A DNA stretch of 5,880 nucleotides from Dehalococcoidia bacterium (GTDB lineage: Bacteria; Chloroflexota; Dehalococcoidia; GIF9; AB-539-J10), in contig JAUWFX010000116.1 of NCBI GenBank assembly GCA_030606765.1, forward strand, positions 1-5,880. Reading direction: 5' to 3'. Below, one piece after another: positions 1-5,880 of the stretch. Made by a program: the position numbers and the translations under genes. The notes beneath the pieces were generated by a model. It was not told where the DNA came from. It did not search any database and saw nothing but the letters and a program-made list of their open reading frames with translations. How positions within the stretch are numbered: position 1 is the stretch's first letter; every line of letters begins with the position of its first letter.

Positions 1-763
<763 letters not shown>

Positions 764-767
<4 letters not shown>

Positions 768-1693
768 TTTAAATCTTTAGCTAAAATTGCTTCTACCTCT
801 CGAACATCTTTTTCGATTTGTACCTTTAGCTCTTCAGAAGAGGGAAAGCGTTGCTCATCCCTTAATTTTTGCACAAATTCTAACCTCATGTCTTTGCCAT
901 ACAAATCACCTTTATAGTTTAACAGGTGAGTTTCCACTATTTTTTCCCCTTCCCCAAAGGTGGGGCGGATGCCAATATTAGTTGCTGAAGGGAACTGCTT
1001 ACCATCTACCTGAGCGATAGTAGCGTAGATGCCATTGCCTGGTAACGCTTGTTGTGGCTTTATATCCAAGTTAGCGGTGGGAAATCCCAGAACTCGACCA
1101 CGTTTGTCGGAAGTGATGACTTTGCCTCCCAGGTAGAAATAGCGCCCCATTAGCCTTTCTACCTTTCTCATATCGCCTTGAACTAATGCCTGGCGGATGA
1201 GAGTGCTGCTCACTACTTCGCCATTGATTGTATAGGGAGGGATAACTTCCACGCTGAATTCCATTTCACTTCCCAGGGCGCGGAGCAGGTTGATATTGCC
1301 TTCCCGGCCTCGCCCCAAAGCGAAGTCGGGCCCCACCATGATACCGCGCATCCTGAGATGTTTCTTAACCAATGATATACACTCCTGGGCACTTAGCTGG
1401 GCTACCTTGGGAGTGAAAGTGAGCACTGCGACTATGTTTATGCCCAATTCTCGAAAAGCCCTGACCCTATCCTCCAGGCTGCTAAGCCAGGGTAGCTGAT
1501 TATGCTGATGTAATACCGATTGGGGATGAGGGCTAAAGGTAACTACTCCGCTAAGTAAGTTTTTCTCCGCTGCTCGCTGTTGCAATTTTTTCAGCAGGTA
1601 GCGATGTCCGGCGTGGACACCATCAAACACACCTATGGTAAGGAGTGTTTCCCCTTGAGGAGTTATACTGGCTAGTTCTTGCTCGATTTCCAT
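764..1693 (-). CDS. ribF: Bifunctional riboflavin kinase / FAD synthetase
   Basis: Makes FMN from riboflavin plus ATP, then FAD from FMN plus ATP, in the cytoplasm. The 309-residue length is normal for bacterial RibF. The N-terminal adenylyltransferase domain (about 1-180) has TIGVFDGVHAGH with the nucleotide-binding HAGH at 27-30, and SSTLIR at 162-167, the ISSTxxR-type motif. The C-terminal flavokinase domain (about 183-305) has GFPTAN at 203-208, NIGIRPTF at 239-246, and VETHLL containing the expected catalytic glutamate (E255). The ATG lies 4 bases after the aroF stop with no strong ribosome-binding site, so coupled translation is likely; its own stop overlaps the tyrS start. Sitting with aromatic biosynthesis genes makes some metabolic sense, because chorismate synthase uses reduced FMN; that link is inference. 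All key motifs of both activities are intact. Confidence 0.97.
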
Positions 1694-1697
1694 GGTC

Positions 1698-2738
1698 TCA
1701 GGGCTTGGTCTTCGCGCTTGGAGTAGCTAGCTTTCTATTCCTAGCTTCGGCTATGGGCAGTAATTGGGCCATTAAAAGGCGAAAGTTATCAAAGGTGAGC
1801 GATTGAGGACCATCGGCAAGCGCTAGGTCAGGATTAGGATGGACTTCTATGAGAAGTCCGTCTGCCCCGGCAGCTACTGCTGCTAATGCCAGCGGGAGTA
1901 CTAGATACCATTTACCGGTGGCGTGACTGGGGTCAGCGATAATGGGTAAATGACTGACTTTCTCGATAATTGGTATAGCACTAACATCCATGGTATTACG
2001 GGTATAGGTTTCAAAGGTTCTGATACCGCGTTCGCAAAGAATAACCTGCTCATTCCCCTGAACTAAGATATATTCAGCGGCCAATAACCACTCTTGTATG
2101 TTGGACGACAAACCACGTTTGAGCAACACCGGTTTCTTTGTTTTCCCCACCTCGTCGAGCAAAACAAAGTTCTGCATGTTTCTCGCTCCAATCTGGAGTA
2201 TATCAGCGTATTTGGCTACTAAGTCGACATGGTCTGGCGACATAACCTCGGTGATTATGGGCATTTGAGTTTCCTTGCCTGCCTGTGCCAGTATTTTGAG
2301 CCCGCTTTCGCCCAGTCCACGAAATTGATAAGGCGAGGTGCGTGGTTTAAAGGCACCACCGCGCAATATAGTGGCCCCGGCTGCTTTTACCGCTTGAGCA
2401 GTGGACAAAAGTTGTTCCTCGCTTTCTACAGCGCAGGGTCCGGCCATAACGACTATTTCATTGCCACCGATAGTCACGCCATTTAGTTCGACTATGGTGT
2501 CTTGGGGATGGAATTCCCGACTGGCAAGTTTGTAAGGTTTGGTCACAGGTATGACCTGTTCCACGCCTGGGAGCAATTCCAGGGTGTCGCGAAGTTCAGG
2601 GAAAGCTTGCCCCAGTACACCGATAACGGTATGTTCAATACCCTGTGATATGTGTGCTATTAGACCACCGACTTCGATTCTGTTCACGACCCGCCTGATT
2701 TCATCTTGGCTGGAGCCGGTTTTCATGACTACAATCAT
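1698..2738 (-). CDS. aroF: 3-deoxy-7-phosphoheptulonate (DAHP) synthase, type I-beta with N-terminal ferredoxin-like domain
   Basis: Condenses phosphoenolpyruvate and erythrose 4-phosphate to DAHP, the entry step of the shikimate pathway. The 346 residues comprise an N-terminal ferredoxin-like regulatory domain (about 1-70) and a TIM barrel (about 90-335). Visible motifs are GPCAVES (100-106), [15 protein letters not shown] (125-139), GARNMQNF (184-191), [11 protein letters not shown] (207-217) and DPSHATGK (269-276). The four metal ligands of the Thermotoga-type enzyme, Cys102, His272, Glu298 and Asp309, are present at those same numbers here. In that family the N-terminal domain mediates feedback inhibition by Tyr or Phe, so inhibition by aromatic amino acids is plausible but not provable from sequence. 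A GGAGG Shine-Dalgarno sequence lies 6 bases before the ATG. The start overlaps the aroH stop as ATGA, so the two are probably translated together. The last roughly 15 residues (rich in K, T and P) look like a disordered tail. Confidence 0.97.
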   Translation of the reverse strand: MIVVMKTGSSQDEIRRVVNRIEVGGLIAHISQGIEHTVIGVLGQAFPELRDTLELLPGVEQVIPVTKPYKLASREFHPQDTIVELNGVTIGGNEIVVMAGPCAVESEEQLLSTAQAVKAAGATILRGGAFKPRTSPYQFRGLGESGLKILAQAGKETQMPIITEVMSPDHVDLVAKYADILQIGARNMQNFVLLDEVGKTKKPVLLKRGLSSNIQEWLLAAEYILVQGNEQVILCERGIRTFETYTRNTMDVSAIPIIEKVSHLPIIADPSHATGKWYLVLPLALAAVAAGADGLLIEVHPNPDLALADGPQSLTFDNFRLLMAQLLPIAEARNRKLATPSAKTKP

Positions 2739-3118
2739 GTGTTGCCTCCAATTGATAGTGACGGTTTGTTCTTCAACTTTTTCGCCTCTCCTAAGTAAAC
2801 GTGTGTGATTTCCTCAGGTCCTTTTTCAGTGTTTACAAGCATCAGAATTCTCAGGCAGCGGGGTAGATCGTTGGGGACGTTCATTTCATGTCCACAGAGC
2901 AAAGCCAAGTTGGATGGCCATCCTAGCTCTCGTGTTGCTGAAGCGGGAAACTCAGCATTTAGGTCTGGCGTGGTGGTGAAAAAAATAGCCGCTATGTCCT
3001 TAATTTCAATTTTGTTAGCCTGTGCCATTTCCACAAGCAGCTTCCCAGTTGCAGCCAGGATGCTTTCTTTATTATTTGCTGAAACCGTGATAGCCCCTCT
3101 GATGCCAAGGCACTGCAA
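2735..3118 (-). CDS. aroH: Chorismate mutase, AroH class
   Basis: Rearranges chorismate to prephenate, the branch toward phenylalanine and tyrosine; the AroH class is a small trimeric cytoplasmic enzyme. The 127-residue length is typical. Active-site residues known from the Bacillus subtilis enzyme are all present at the same positions: Arg7, Phe57, Arg63, Cys75, Glu78, Arg90 and Tyr108. The N-terminal GIRGA and the TPDLNAEFPA stretch are family hallmarks. The start is TTG at 3118, chosen because it puts Arg7 in register and because AAGGAG (3134-3129) lies 10 bases upstream. An ATG at 3126-3124 sits between them but is out of frame. It is the first gene of the operon and its stop overlaps the aroF start. 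Mutase beside DAHP synthase is a common arrangement; in some bacteria the two proteins interact, which is only a possibility here. Confidence 0.96.
   Translation of the reverse strand: MQCLGIRGAITVSANNKESILAATGKLLVEMAQANKIEIKDIAAIFFTTTPDLNAEFPASATRELGWPSNLALLCGHEMNVPNDLPRCLRILMLVNTEKGPEEITHVYLGEAKKLKNKPSLSIGGNT
2745..2749 (-). promoter_or_regulatory. Ribosome-binding site of aroF inside the aroH end
   Basis: GGAGG on the minus strand, 6 bases before the aroF ATG at 2738 and inside the last codons of aroH. It fixes the aroF start and shows that aroF can also recruit ribosomes by itself, besides coupling through the ATGA overlap. Confidence 0.75.
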
Positions 3119-3128
3119 TTTAACATCT

Positions 3129-3134
3129 CTCCTT
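3129..3134 (-). promoter_or_regulatory. Ribosome-binding site of aroH
   Basis: AAGGAG on the minus strand, 10 bases before the TTG start. It supports TTG at 3118 as the start. The spacing is on the long side, and an out-of-frame ATG (3126-3124) begins only 2 bases after it, probably too close to be used well. Confidence 0.7.
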
Positions 3135-3146
3135 TTTAGATTTAAT

Positions 3147-3170
3147 TTAATAGCCTACCCTAATTCTCAT
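3147..3170 (-). other. Possible 7-codon leader open reading frame (MRIRVGY-stop)
   Basis: In the untranslated leader of the aroH operon, an ATG at 3170 opens a frame reading MRIRVGY, then TAA. A good Shine-Dalgarno-like AAGGTG lies 8 bases before it. The last sense codon is tyrosine, an end product of the pathway. It ends 28 bases before the aroH start. This could be a leader peptide affecting aroH translation or simply chance; very short frames are common, and there is no run of Tyr or Phe codons or clear terminator hairpin to support classical attenuation. Confidence 0.25.
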
Positions 3171-3285
3171 CCCTCGTCCACCTTCAAATCAAAAACCGCC
3201 AGTCCTCGATTTTATCACCCCCCTGTGACACGGTAGTATTGAATAGGAAAGCATAAAACCTAAACTATACCTTGTAGTCCTTTGT

Positions 3286-3298
3286 ATCGTAATACGAT
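3286..3298. promoter_or_regulatory. 13-base palindrome just after the predicted transcription start of the aroH operon
   Basis: ATCGTA-A-TACGAT is a perfect inverted repeat of 6 bp around one base. It falls at about +4 to +16 relative to the start predicted from the promoter at 3308-3336. A repressor site there would block early transcription, or in RNA it would form a small 5' hairpin. Dyads of this size arise by chance in several hundred bases, so position is the main argument. Confidence 0.35.
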
Positions 3299-3307
3299 GT
3301 ATTATCT

Positions 3308-3336
3308 ATTATGAATGCAAAGAGATTTTTCGTCAA
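3308..3336 (-). promoter_or_regulatory. Predicted sigma70-type promoter for the aroH-aroF-ribF-tyrS operon (proximal)
   Basis: On the minus strand TTGACG (3336-3331) and CATAAT (3313-3308) are separated by exactly 17 bases. Each hexamer matches consensus at 5 of 6 positions. Transcription would start near 3301, giving a leader of about 183 nt before the aroH TTG. This is the best minus-strand promoter seen in the intergenic region. Confidence 0.65.
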
Positions 3337-3351
3337 TACCCTTGGGGCCCT

Positions 3352-3380
3352 ATAATAGATTTTACGAAGAATTTTTGCAA
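3352..3380 (-). promoter_or_regulatory. Predicted second, upstream sigma70-type promoter for the aroH operon
   Basis: On the minus strand TTGCAA (3380-3375) and TATTAT (3357-3352) are 17 bases apart, matching consensus at 4 and 5 of 6 positions. The predicted start is near 3345, just upstream of the proximal promoter, so the two would work in tandem. Confidence 0.45.
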
Positions 3381-3893
3381 GGAAGTCATGATGGTAAGAA
3401 CCCTCGGGCCGAAAAAGCAGGCGAAAGGTAACGTAAAAGCATAGTATTCCTTCCGAAGTTAGGGACAAACAAGAACGAGGGCACTGCGCACCATATCGAA
3501 GTGGATTACGACTGAAGATGTACCTATGTTGTAGTGAAGGATCACAAGTGACAAGAGTGCGACTGTTGTCGAGATCAATCAATAATGAGGCATAGACGCG
3601 GCCTCCTTCGCATCATCCGTGACACGGCATAATCGTACGCGGATCACCAGAGTAACCACAGAGACGAACCTGCAATTCGTATCGTCTGCTTCACATTATC
3701 GCATCCCAGCATTTGGTCAGATTATTGCGACGCGAAAGATCTGACACCGAAACCTCGCCTTGACAGCGGTCTGGAATAGGATGGCGCACCTTACTTATCT
3801 CATGGCTCGCGAGCAACAAGTAGTTGTTGTGCTACGCCCAGCTCGATTGATATGCAGGGCCAGGTCTCAATGGTACCGTTGCTCGTTATTTGC
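3381..3893. other. Long intergenic stretch without a recognisable gene
   Basis: No reading frame here resembles a known protein, and no tRNA, rRNA, tmRNA, RNase P RNA or CRISPR pattern was recognised on either strand. Several short dyads can be seen: AGACGA/TCGTCT (3662-3667 and 3682-3687), GTCAGAT/ATCTGAC (3716-3722 and 3739-3745), GCTCGCGAGC (3805-3814), CAACAA/TTGTTG (3814-3819 and 3824-3829), and CGAGCAAC/GTTGCTCG (3810-3817 and 3878-3885). Each is close to chance frequency for this length. It may be a degraded gene, an uncharacterised RNA or plain spacer; the sequence does not decide. Confidence 0.5.
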
Positions 3894-3922
3894 TTGTCGT
3901 TAGCCGGCTCGGGTGGTAAAAT
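3894..3922 (+). promoter_or_regulatory. Predicted sigma70-type promoter for the right-hand gene block
   Basis: TTGTCG (3894-3899) and TAAAAT (3917-3922) are 17 bases apart, and the -10 is preceded by TGG, an extended -10 element. Transcription would begin near 3929, about 42 bases before the peptidase ATG. The spacer contains the perfect 8-bp palindrome AGCCGGCT (3902-3909), a possible regulator site. Confidence 0.6.
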
Positions 3923-3970
3923 GATACTAGGTATTTGTGCACTCATGAGCGATATGTGTGATTTCTAGAT

Positions 3971-4354
3971 ATGCAGAGGGAGAAATTTGAGGCTCTCGTC
4001 GCGAGGGCGATCGATAATTTGCCACCAGAGTTTCAGCGCAAACTGGAAAACGTTGATATTGTGGTAGAAAATTGGCCCACACCAGGGCAACTGAGACAGG
4101 TTAAACACAGTCATCCCACTCAATTGCTTGGTCTTTACCAGGGTGTGCCCCAAACTAGGCGAGGCCGGGGGTACGGATTGGTTTTGCCTGATAAGATAAG
4201 CATCTTTCAAAAGCCTATAGAGGCGCACTGCCGCTTTGGCGATAAAATTGAAGCAACAATAGAGGAAGTAGTGCGCCACGAAATAGCCCACCACTTCGGC
4301 CTCGACGAAAGGACTCTGCGCCAGATAGAGATTGAGAAACACGGGAGGAAGTAA
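3971..4354 (+). CDS. Small zinc metallopeptidase-like protein (minizincin-type, HExxH)
   Basis: A 127-residue soluble protein of the small zincin-like family often annotated as 'metallopeptidase family protein' (Pfam PF06262, formerly DUF1025). The key motif is HEIAHHFGLDE at 103-113: His103 and His107 should bind zinc, Glu104 is the catalytic base, and the Asp112/Glu113 pair could supply a third ligand. The GYGLVLPDKISIFQKPI stretch (67-83) fits the strand before the active-site helix in this fold. No signal peptide or membrane segment is visible, so it is likely cytoplasmic. Substrates of the family are not known to me. The ATG at 3971 has no Shine-Dalgarno-like sequence, but it follows a good promoter and gives the usual family length. 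The next gene begins 122 bases downstream on the same strand, so co-transcription is possible. Confidence 0.85.
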   Translation: MQREKFEALVARAIDNLPPEFQRKLENVDIVVENWPTPGQLRQVKHSHPTQLLGLYQGVPQTRRGRGYGLVLPDKISIFQKPIEAHCRFGDKIEATIEEVVRHEIAHHFGLDERTLRQIEIEKHGRK

Positions 4355-4476
4355 GGAGCAGGTATTCAGGTGGCTCAATATCACATTTGCCTTGATTCTC
4401 CCGAATCCGAGTAAGAGTTTCCTGTTTTATGTAAGTAGAAAAAAACATTACCAATAGTTCGAATGAGACTACAGCT

Positions 4477-5166
4477 ATGACGGACGGTCTTGAAGGTTCC
4501 GAGAATGTTTTTAGAAGAGTTTTTCGGAGATATTTTCCCCTGATATTTATACTGTGGATTCTTCTTGTGTTATATCCCAATCCTCTAAACTTAATCATCA
4601 GTATCCAAAGGATTCTTAACTTCGATGCTGACCCTGGCACTGTTGAATTTATGCTGAATGACTTTCCTTCTGACCCTGTAGCTGTAGAGAAAGCGGTCCT
4701 GGCTGGAATACCCTATCGCCACGATTGGGAGGTTTATAACGTGCCCTGGTATTGTCCTACCGTTGAGGAGGTGCTGGAGCGAGGAGTGGGGGATTGCAAG
4801 TCCCGGGCTCTGGTCTTAGCCTCCGTTTTGGAAGCGAAAAATATTCCCTATCAAGTTAATTTATCTCCCATACACGTGTGGGTGAATTACGAGGGTAAAC
4901 AGGAGACCTCAATTGAGAATGATCAAGTAAAGTTTTACCAACAAGACCCTGAAACGGGCGAAAGGCAGTTCCAGATTCCTGACATTGGTCTGAGCAAGGT
5001 AATGGATTCCTTCTGGCGGGCCTTTTGGGGTCCCATGCCCGACGGCAGAAAGGCTCTTCTAATTTCGGGCTTATCAGCTTTGATAGCAGCCAGGGTGATT
5101 TTGCGCAAGAGGAGAGTTACCCGGTACGATACTGTAACAGAGAAGGGGGGTGCAATCTCTGTTTGA
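4477..5166 (+). CDS. Membrane-anchored transglutaminase-like (cysteine peptidase fold) protein
   Basis: A 229-residue protein with a transglutaminase-like core between two membrane segments. The core shows RGVGDCKSRALVLASVLEA with candidate nucleophile Cys107, then IHVWVNYEG with His133. The third residue is less clear; Asn148 or Asp149 is spaced about right. One hydrophobic segment (about 20-42) follows RRVFRRYF and a second (about 193-209) precedes RKRR. By the positive-inside rule both ends face the cytoplasm and the catalytic domain lies outside. Proteins of this fold can be proteases, amidases or cross-linking enzymes, so the reaction cannot be stated. The ATG at 4477 is the only good start (an in-frame stop lies at 4432-4434) but lacks a clear ribosome-binding site. 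No strong promoter was found in the 122-base gap before it, so it may be read from the peptidase promoter. Confidence 0.8.
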   Translation: MTDGLEGSENVFRRVFRRYFPLIFILWILLVLYPNPLNLIISIQRILNFDADPGTVEFMLNDFPSDPVAVEKAVLAGIPYRHDWEVYNVPWYCPTVEEVLERGVGDCKSRALVLASVLEAKNIPYQVNLSPIHVWVNYEGKQETSIENDQVKFYQQDPETGERQFQIPDIGLSKVMDSFWRAFWGPMPDGRKALLISGLSALIAARVILRKRRVTRYDTVTEKGGAISV

Positions 5167-5173
5167 AGTCCTG

Positions 5174-5189
5174 ATCTTCCAAAGAAGAT
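5174..5189 (+). other. Short hairpin after the transglutaminase-like gene
   Basis: ATCTTC-CAAA-GAAGAT forms a perfect 6-bp stem with a 4-base loop, starting 8 bases after the stop codon. There is no run of T after it, so it is not a standard intrinsic terminator. It might protect the transcript 3' end or have no role. Confidence 0.4.
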
Positions 5190-5239
5190 TGCACGATACT
5201 CGGGATTGTACTGATAGCGGGCGGCGTCACAGTGATACT

Positions 5240-5268
5240 TCGACATTGGGTATTCTTCGATGTAAAAT
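5240..5268 (+). promoter_or_regulatory. Predicted sigma70-type promoter for the presenilin-like gene, likely giving a near-leaderless mRNA
   Basis: TCGACA (5240-5245) and TAAAAT (5263-5268) are 17 bases apart and each matches consensus at 5 of 6 positions. Transcription would start at about 5275-5278, at or within three bases of the ATG at 5278. This agrees with the lack of any Shine-Dalgarno sequence before that ATG. Confidence 0.6.
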
Positions 5269-5272
5269 ACCC
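5248..5272. promoter_or_regulatory. Inverted repeat overlapping the -10, candidate operator
   Basis: GGGTATT-N11-AATACCC is a perfect 7-bp dyad centred in the promoter spacer and covering most of the -10 box. A regulator bound here would compete with RNA polymerase. In a gap of about 110 bases such a dyad is unlikely to be chance, but the regulator is unknown. Confidence 0.4.
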
Positions 5273-5277
5273 CTTAT

Positions 5278-5502
5278 ATGAGCACAAAGAGGCCGGTAAA
5301 ACTGAATACGGTCTATTTGGGCCTTATTCTTTTTGTCGTGGCTCAAATCCTCATCCTTCTTGTTGCTCCCCGTATAGACCCATTCCTGGAAGAAAACAAT
5401 ATAGATATACCGACCCAGCCACCCGCACCAATATCCTGGTGGCCTGGGGAGGTGACCTTACCCGATGGAGAGGTTATCGAGGTACTAGCCCAGTCAGCGT
5501 GA
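5278..5502 (+). CDS. N-terminal part (membrane segment 1) of a presenilin-like protease, ended by an in-frame TGA
   Basis: A 74-residue frame with a short basic N-terminus (MSTKRPVK), one membrane segment (about 13-31) and a hydrophilic, proline- and acid-rich tail (32-74). Alone it would be an unknown small membrane protein. It reads in the same frame as the next ORF, separated only by TGA (5500-5502) and two codons. Its single segment plus the five of the next ORF gives six, which places the YD motif in segment 6 as in presenilins and signal peptide peptidases. I therefore read it as the first part of that protein. The TGA could be a true mutation, a sequencing error, a natural split into two chains, or readthrough. 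Other genes here (ribF, aroF, aroH, the transglutaminase-like gene) end with TGA, so general reassignment of TGA is unlikely. There is no ribosome-binding site; a promoter lies directly upstream. Confidence 0.65.
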   Translation: MSTKRPVKLNTVYLGLILFVVAQILILLVAPRIDPFLEENNIDIPTQPPAPISWWPGEVTLPDGEVIEVLAQSA

Positions 5503-5508
5503 GGACCG

Positions 5509-5880
5509 ATGTTCATCTATATTGTTGCGGCAGCGGCCGTGCTTGGACTCACGCTCTCCAAGATTCCACTTAAAGCTTTAAAGGTTCTTCTTAGACTCTT
5601 GTTTGCCCTTCTGTTTAGTTGGGGCGCATTCATCGCAACTGTCTTCTACGTGCCCCTTCCACTAGCTGTCGCCATCGCTGTCGCTTTTGGAACATTCTGG
5701 TTCTTGATACCACTTGTCTGGTTACATAACCTGGTGTTGATTCTGGCGGTTAGTAGTTTAGGAGCAGTTTTCGGTCGCTTTATTACGCCGTGGACCGCGA
5801 TGGCTATTATTTTGGCACTCGCCATCTATGACTTCCTGGCGGTTCGTTTCAGATTTATGCTCTGGATGGCAGACAGGCTA
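5509..5880 (+). CDS. Presenilin / signal-peptide-peptidase-like intramembrane aspartyl protease, membrane segments 2-6 (runs off right edge)
   Basis: An open frame of 124 codons to the window edge, very hydrophobic, with about five membrane segments (roughly residues 2-17, 27-47, 49-72, 74-90 and 94-111). The last contains AIYDFLAV at 105-112, followed by RFRFMLWMADRL. A YD pair in a membrane helix followed by a basic stretch is the first half of the active site of GxGD aspartyl proteases (presenilin, SPP and archaeal homologues, Pfam PF06550-type); Asp108 would be the first catalytic aspartate. The second (GxGD) should lie beyond the window, so the assignment is incomplete. Such enzymes cut membrane helices of other proteins. 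The ATG at 5509 is preceded by GTGAGG, which includes the TGA of the upstream ORF, so reinitiation is possible if this is a separate chain. Frame and topology suggest it continues the 5278 ORF. Confidence 0.72.
   Translation, partial: MFIYIVAAAAVLGLTLSKIPLKALKVLLRLLFALLFSWGAFIATVFYVPLPLAVAIAVAFGTFWFLIPLVWLHNLVLILAVSSLGAVFGRFITPWTAMAIILALAIYDFLAVRFRFMLWMADRL

Noticed and set aside
2805..3236. Long plus-strand frame opposite aroH
   Set aside because: It is the antisense shadow of aroH, whose active-site residues are all intact on the minus strand.
3265..3582. Minus-strand open frame of about 105 codons in the intergenic region
   Set aside because: It starts at TTG with no ribosome-binding site, resembles no family I know, has an odd Tyr/Arg/Cys-rich composition, and its end overlaps both predicted aroH-operon promoters.
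3225..3627. Nine-base direct repeat GTGACACGG at 3225-3233 and 3619-3627, as if flanking an inserted element
   Set aside because: The enclosed segment has no terminal inverted repeats and no transposase, and one such repeat is expected by chance in this length.
3852..3968. Plus-strand frame of 38 codons with a hydrophobic stretch, ending 2 bases before the peptidase ATG
   Set aside because: It has no ribosome-binding site and contains the predicted promoter, so the expected transcript starts inside it. Likely chance.
4394..4407. GATTC-TCCC-GAATC hairpin after the peptidase gene as a terminator
   Set aside because: Stem of only 5 bp and no T-run directly after it.
4451..4470. AGTTCGAAT, resembling a tRNA T-loop, before the transglutaminase-like gene
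   Set aside because: No acceptor, anticodon or D stems could be matched around it.
5500..5545. UGA as selenocysteine with a downstream hairpin (5528-5539)
   Set aside because: The stem has only four Watson-Crick pairs, no known selenocysteine occurs at this place in the family, and no Sec machinery is visible. Kept only as a remote alternative for the in-frame TGA.

Overview
The window looks like a piece of a bacterial chromosome of moderate GC content. It has two divergent gene blocks separated by about 850 bp with no convincing gene. The AroH-type chorismate mutase, the type I-beta DAHP synthase, the bifunctional RibF and the Thermus-like tyrosyl-tRNA synthetase are all bacterial forms. 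A member of the Chloroflexota (Dehalococcoidia-like) would fit, but this is a guess from gene content and was not tested.

Left block (minus strand, 3118 to 1): aroH, aroF, ribF and tyrS are packed head to tail, with ATGA overlaps or a 4-base gap, so they almost certainly form one operon. AroF makes the first shikimate-pathway intermediate and AroH converts chorismate to prephenate on the way to Phe and Tyr. RibF makes FMN and FAD; chorismate synthase (not in the window) needs reduced FMN. TyrS charges tRNA with tyrosine. Two tandem sigma70-like promoters lie upstream, giving a predicted leader of about 183 nt from the nearer one. That leader carries a palindrome next to the predicted start site and a 7-codon open frame. 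aroH starts at TTG.

Middle (about 3346 to 3893): no gene is recognised. Several short dyads are present, each at roughly chance frequency. A good plus-strand promoter sits at its right edge (3894-3922).

Right block (plus strand, 3971 to beyond 5880): a small zinc metallopeptidase with an HExxH motif comes first, then a membrane-anchored transglutaminase-like protein, then a presenilin/signal-peptide-peptidase-like intramembrane aspartyl protease that runs off the window. This last gene is the most notable item. Its first membrane segment is in one ORF (5278-5502). Membrane segments 2 to 6, with the family YD motif in segment 6, are in a second ORF (5509 onward) in the same frame. Only one in-frame TGA and two codons separate them. 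The pair has its own near-consensus promoter whose predicted start site is almost at the ATG, with a 7-bp dyad over the -10. The block brings together three different protease-type folds, two of them in the membrane. It may be an uncharacterised membrane-proteolysis locus, but the functional link is inferred from neighbourhood only.
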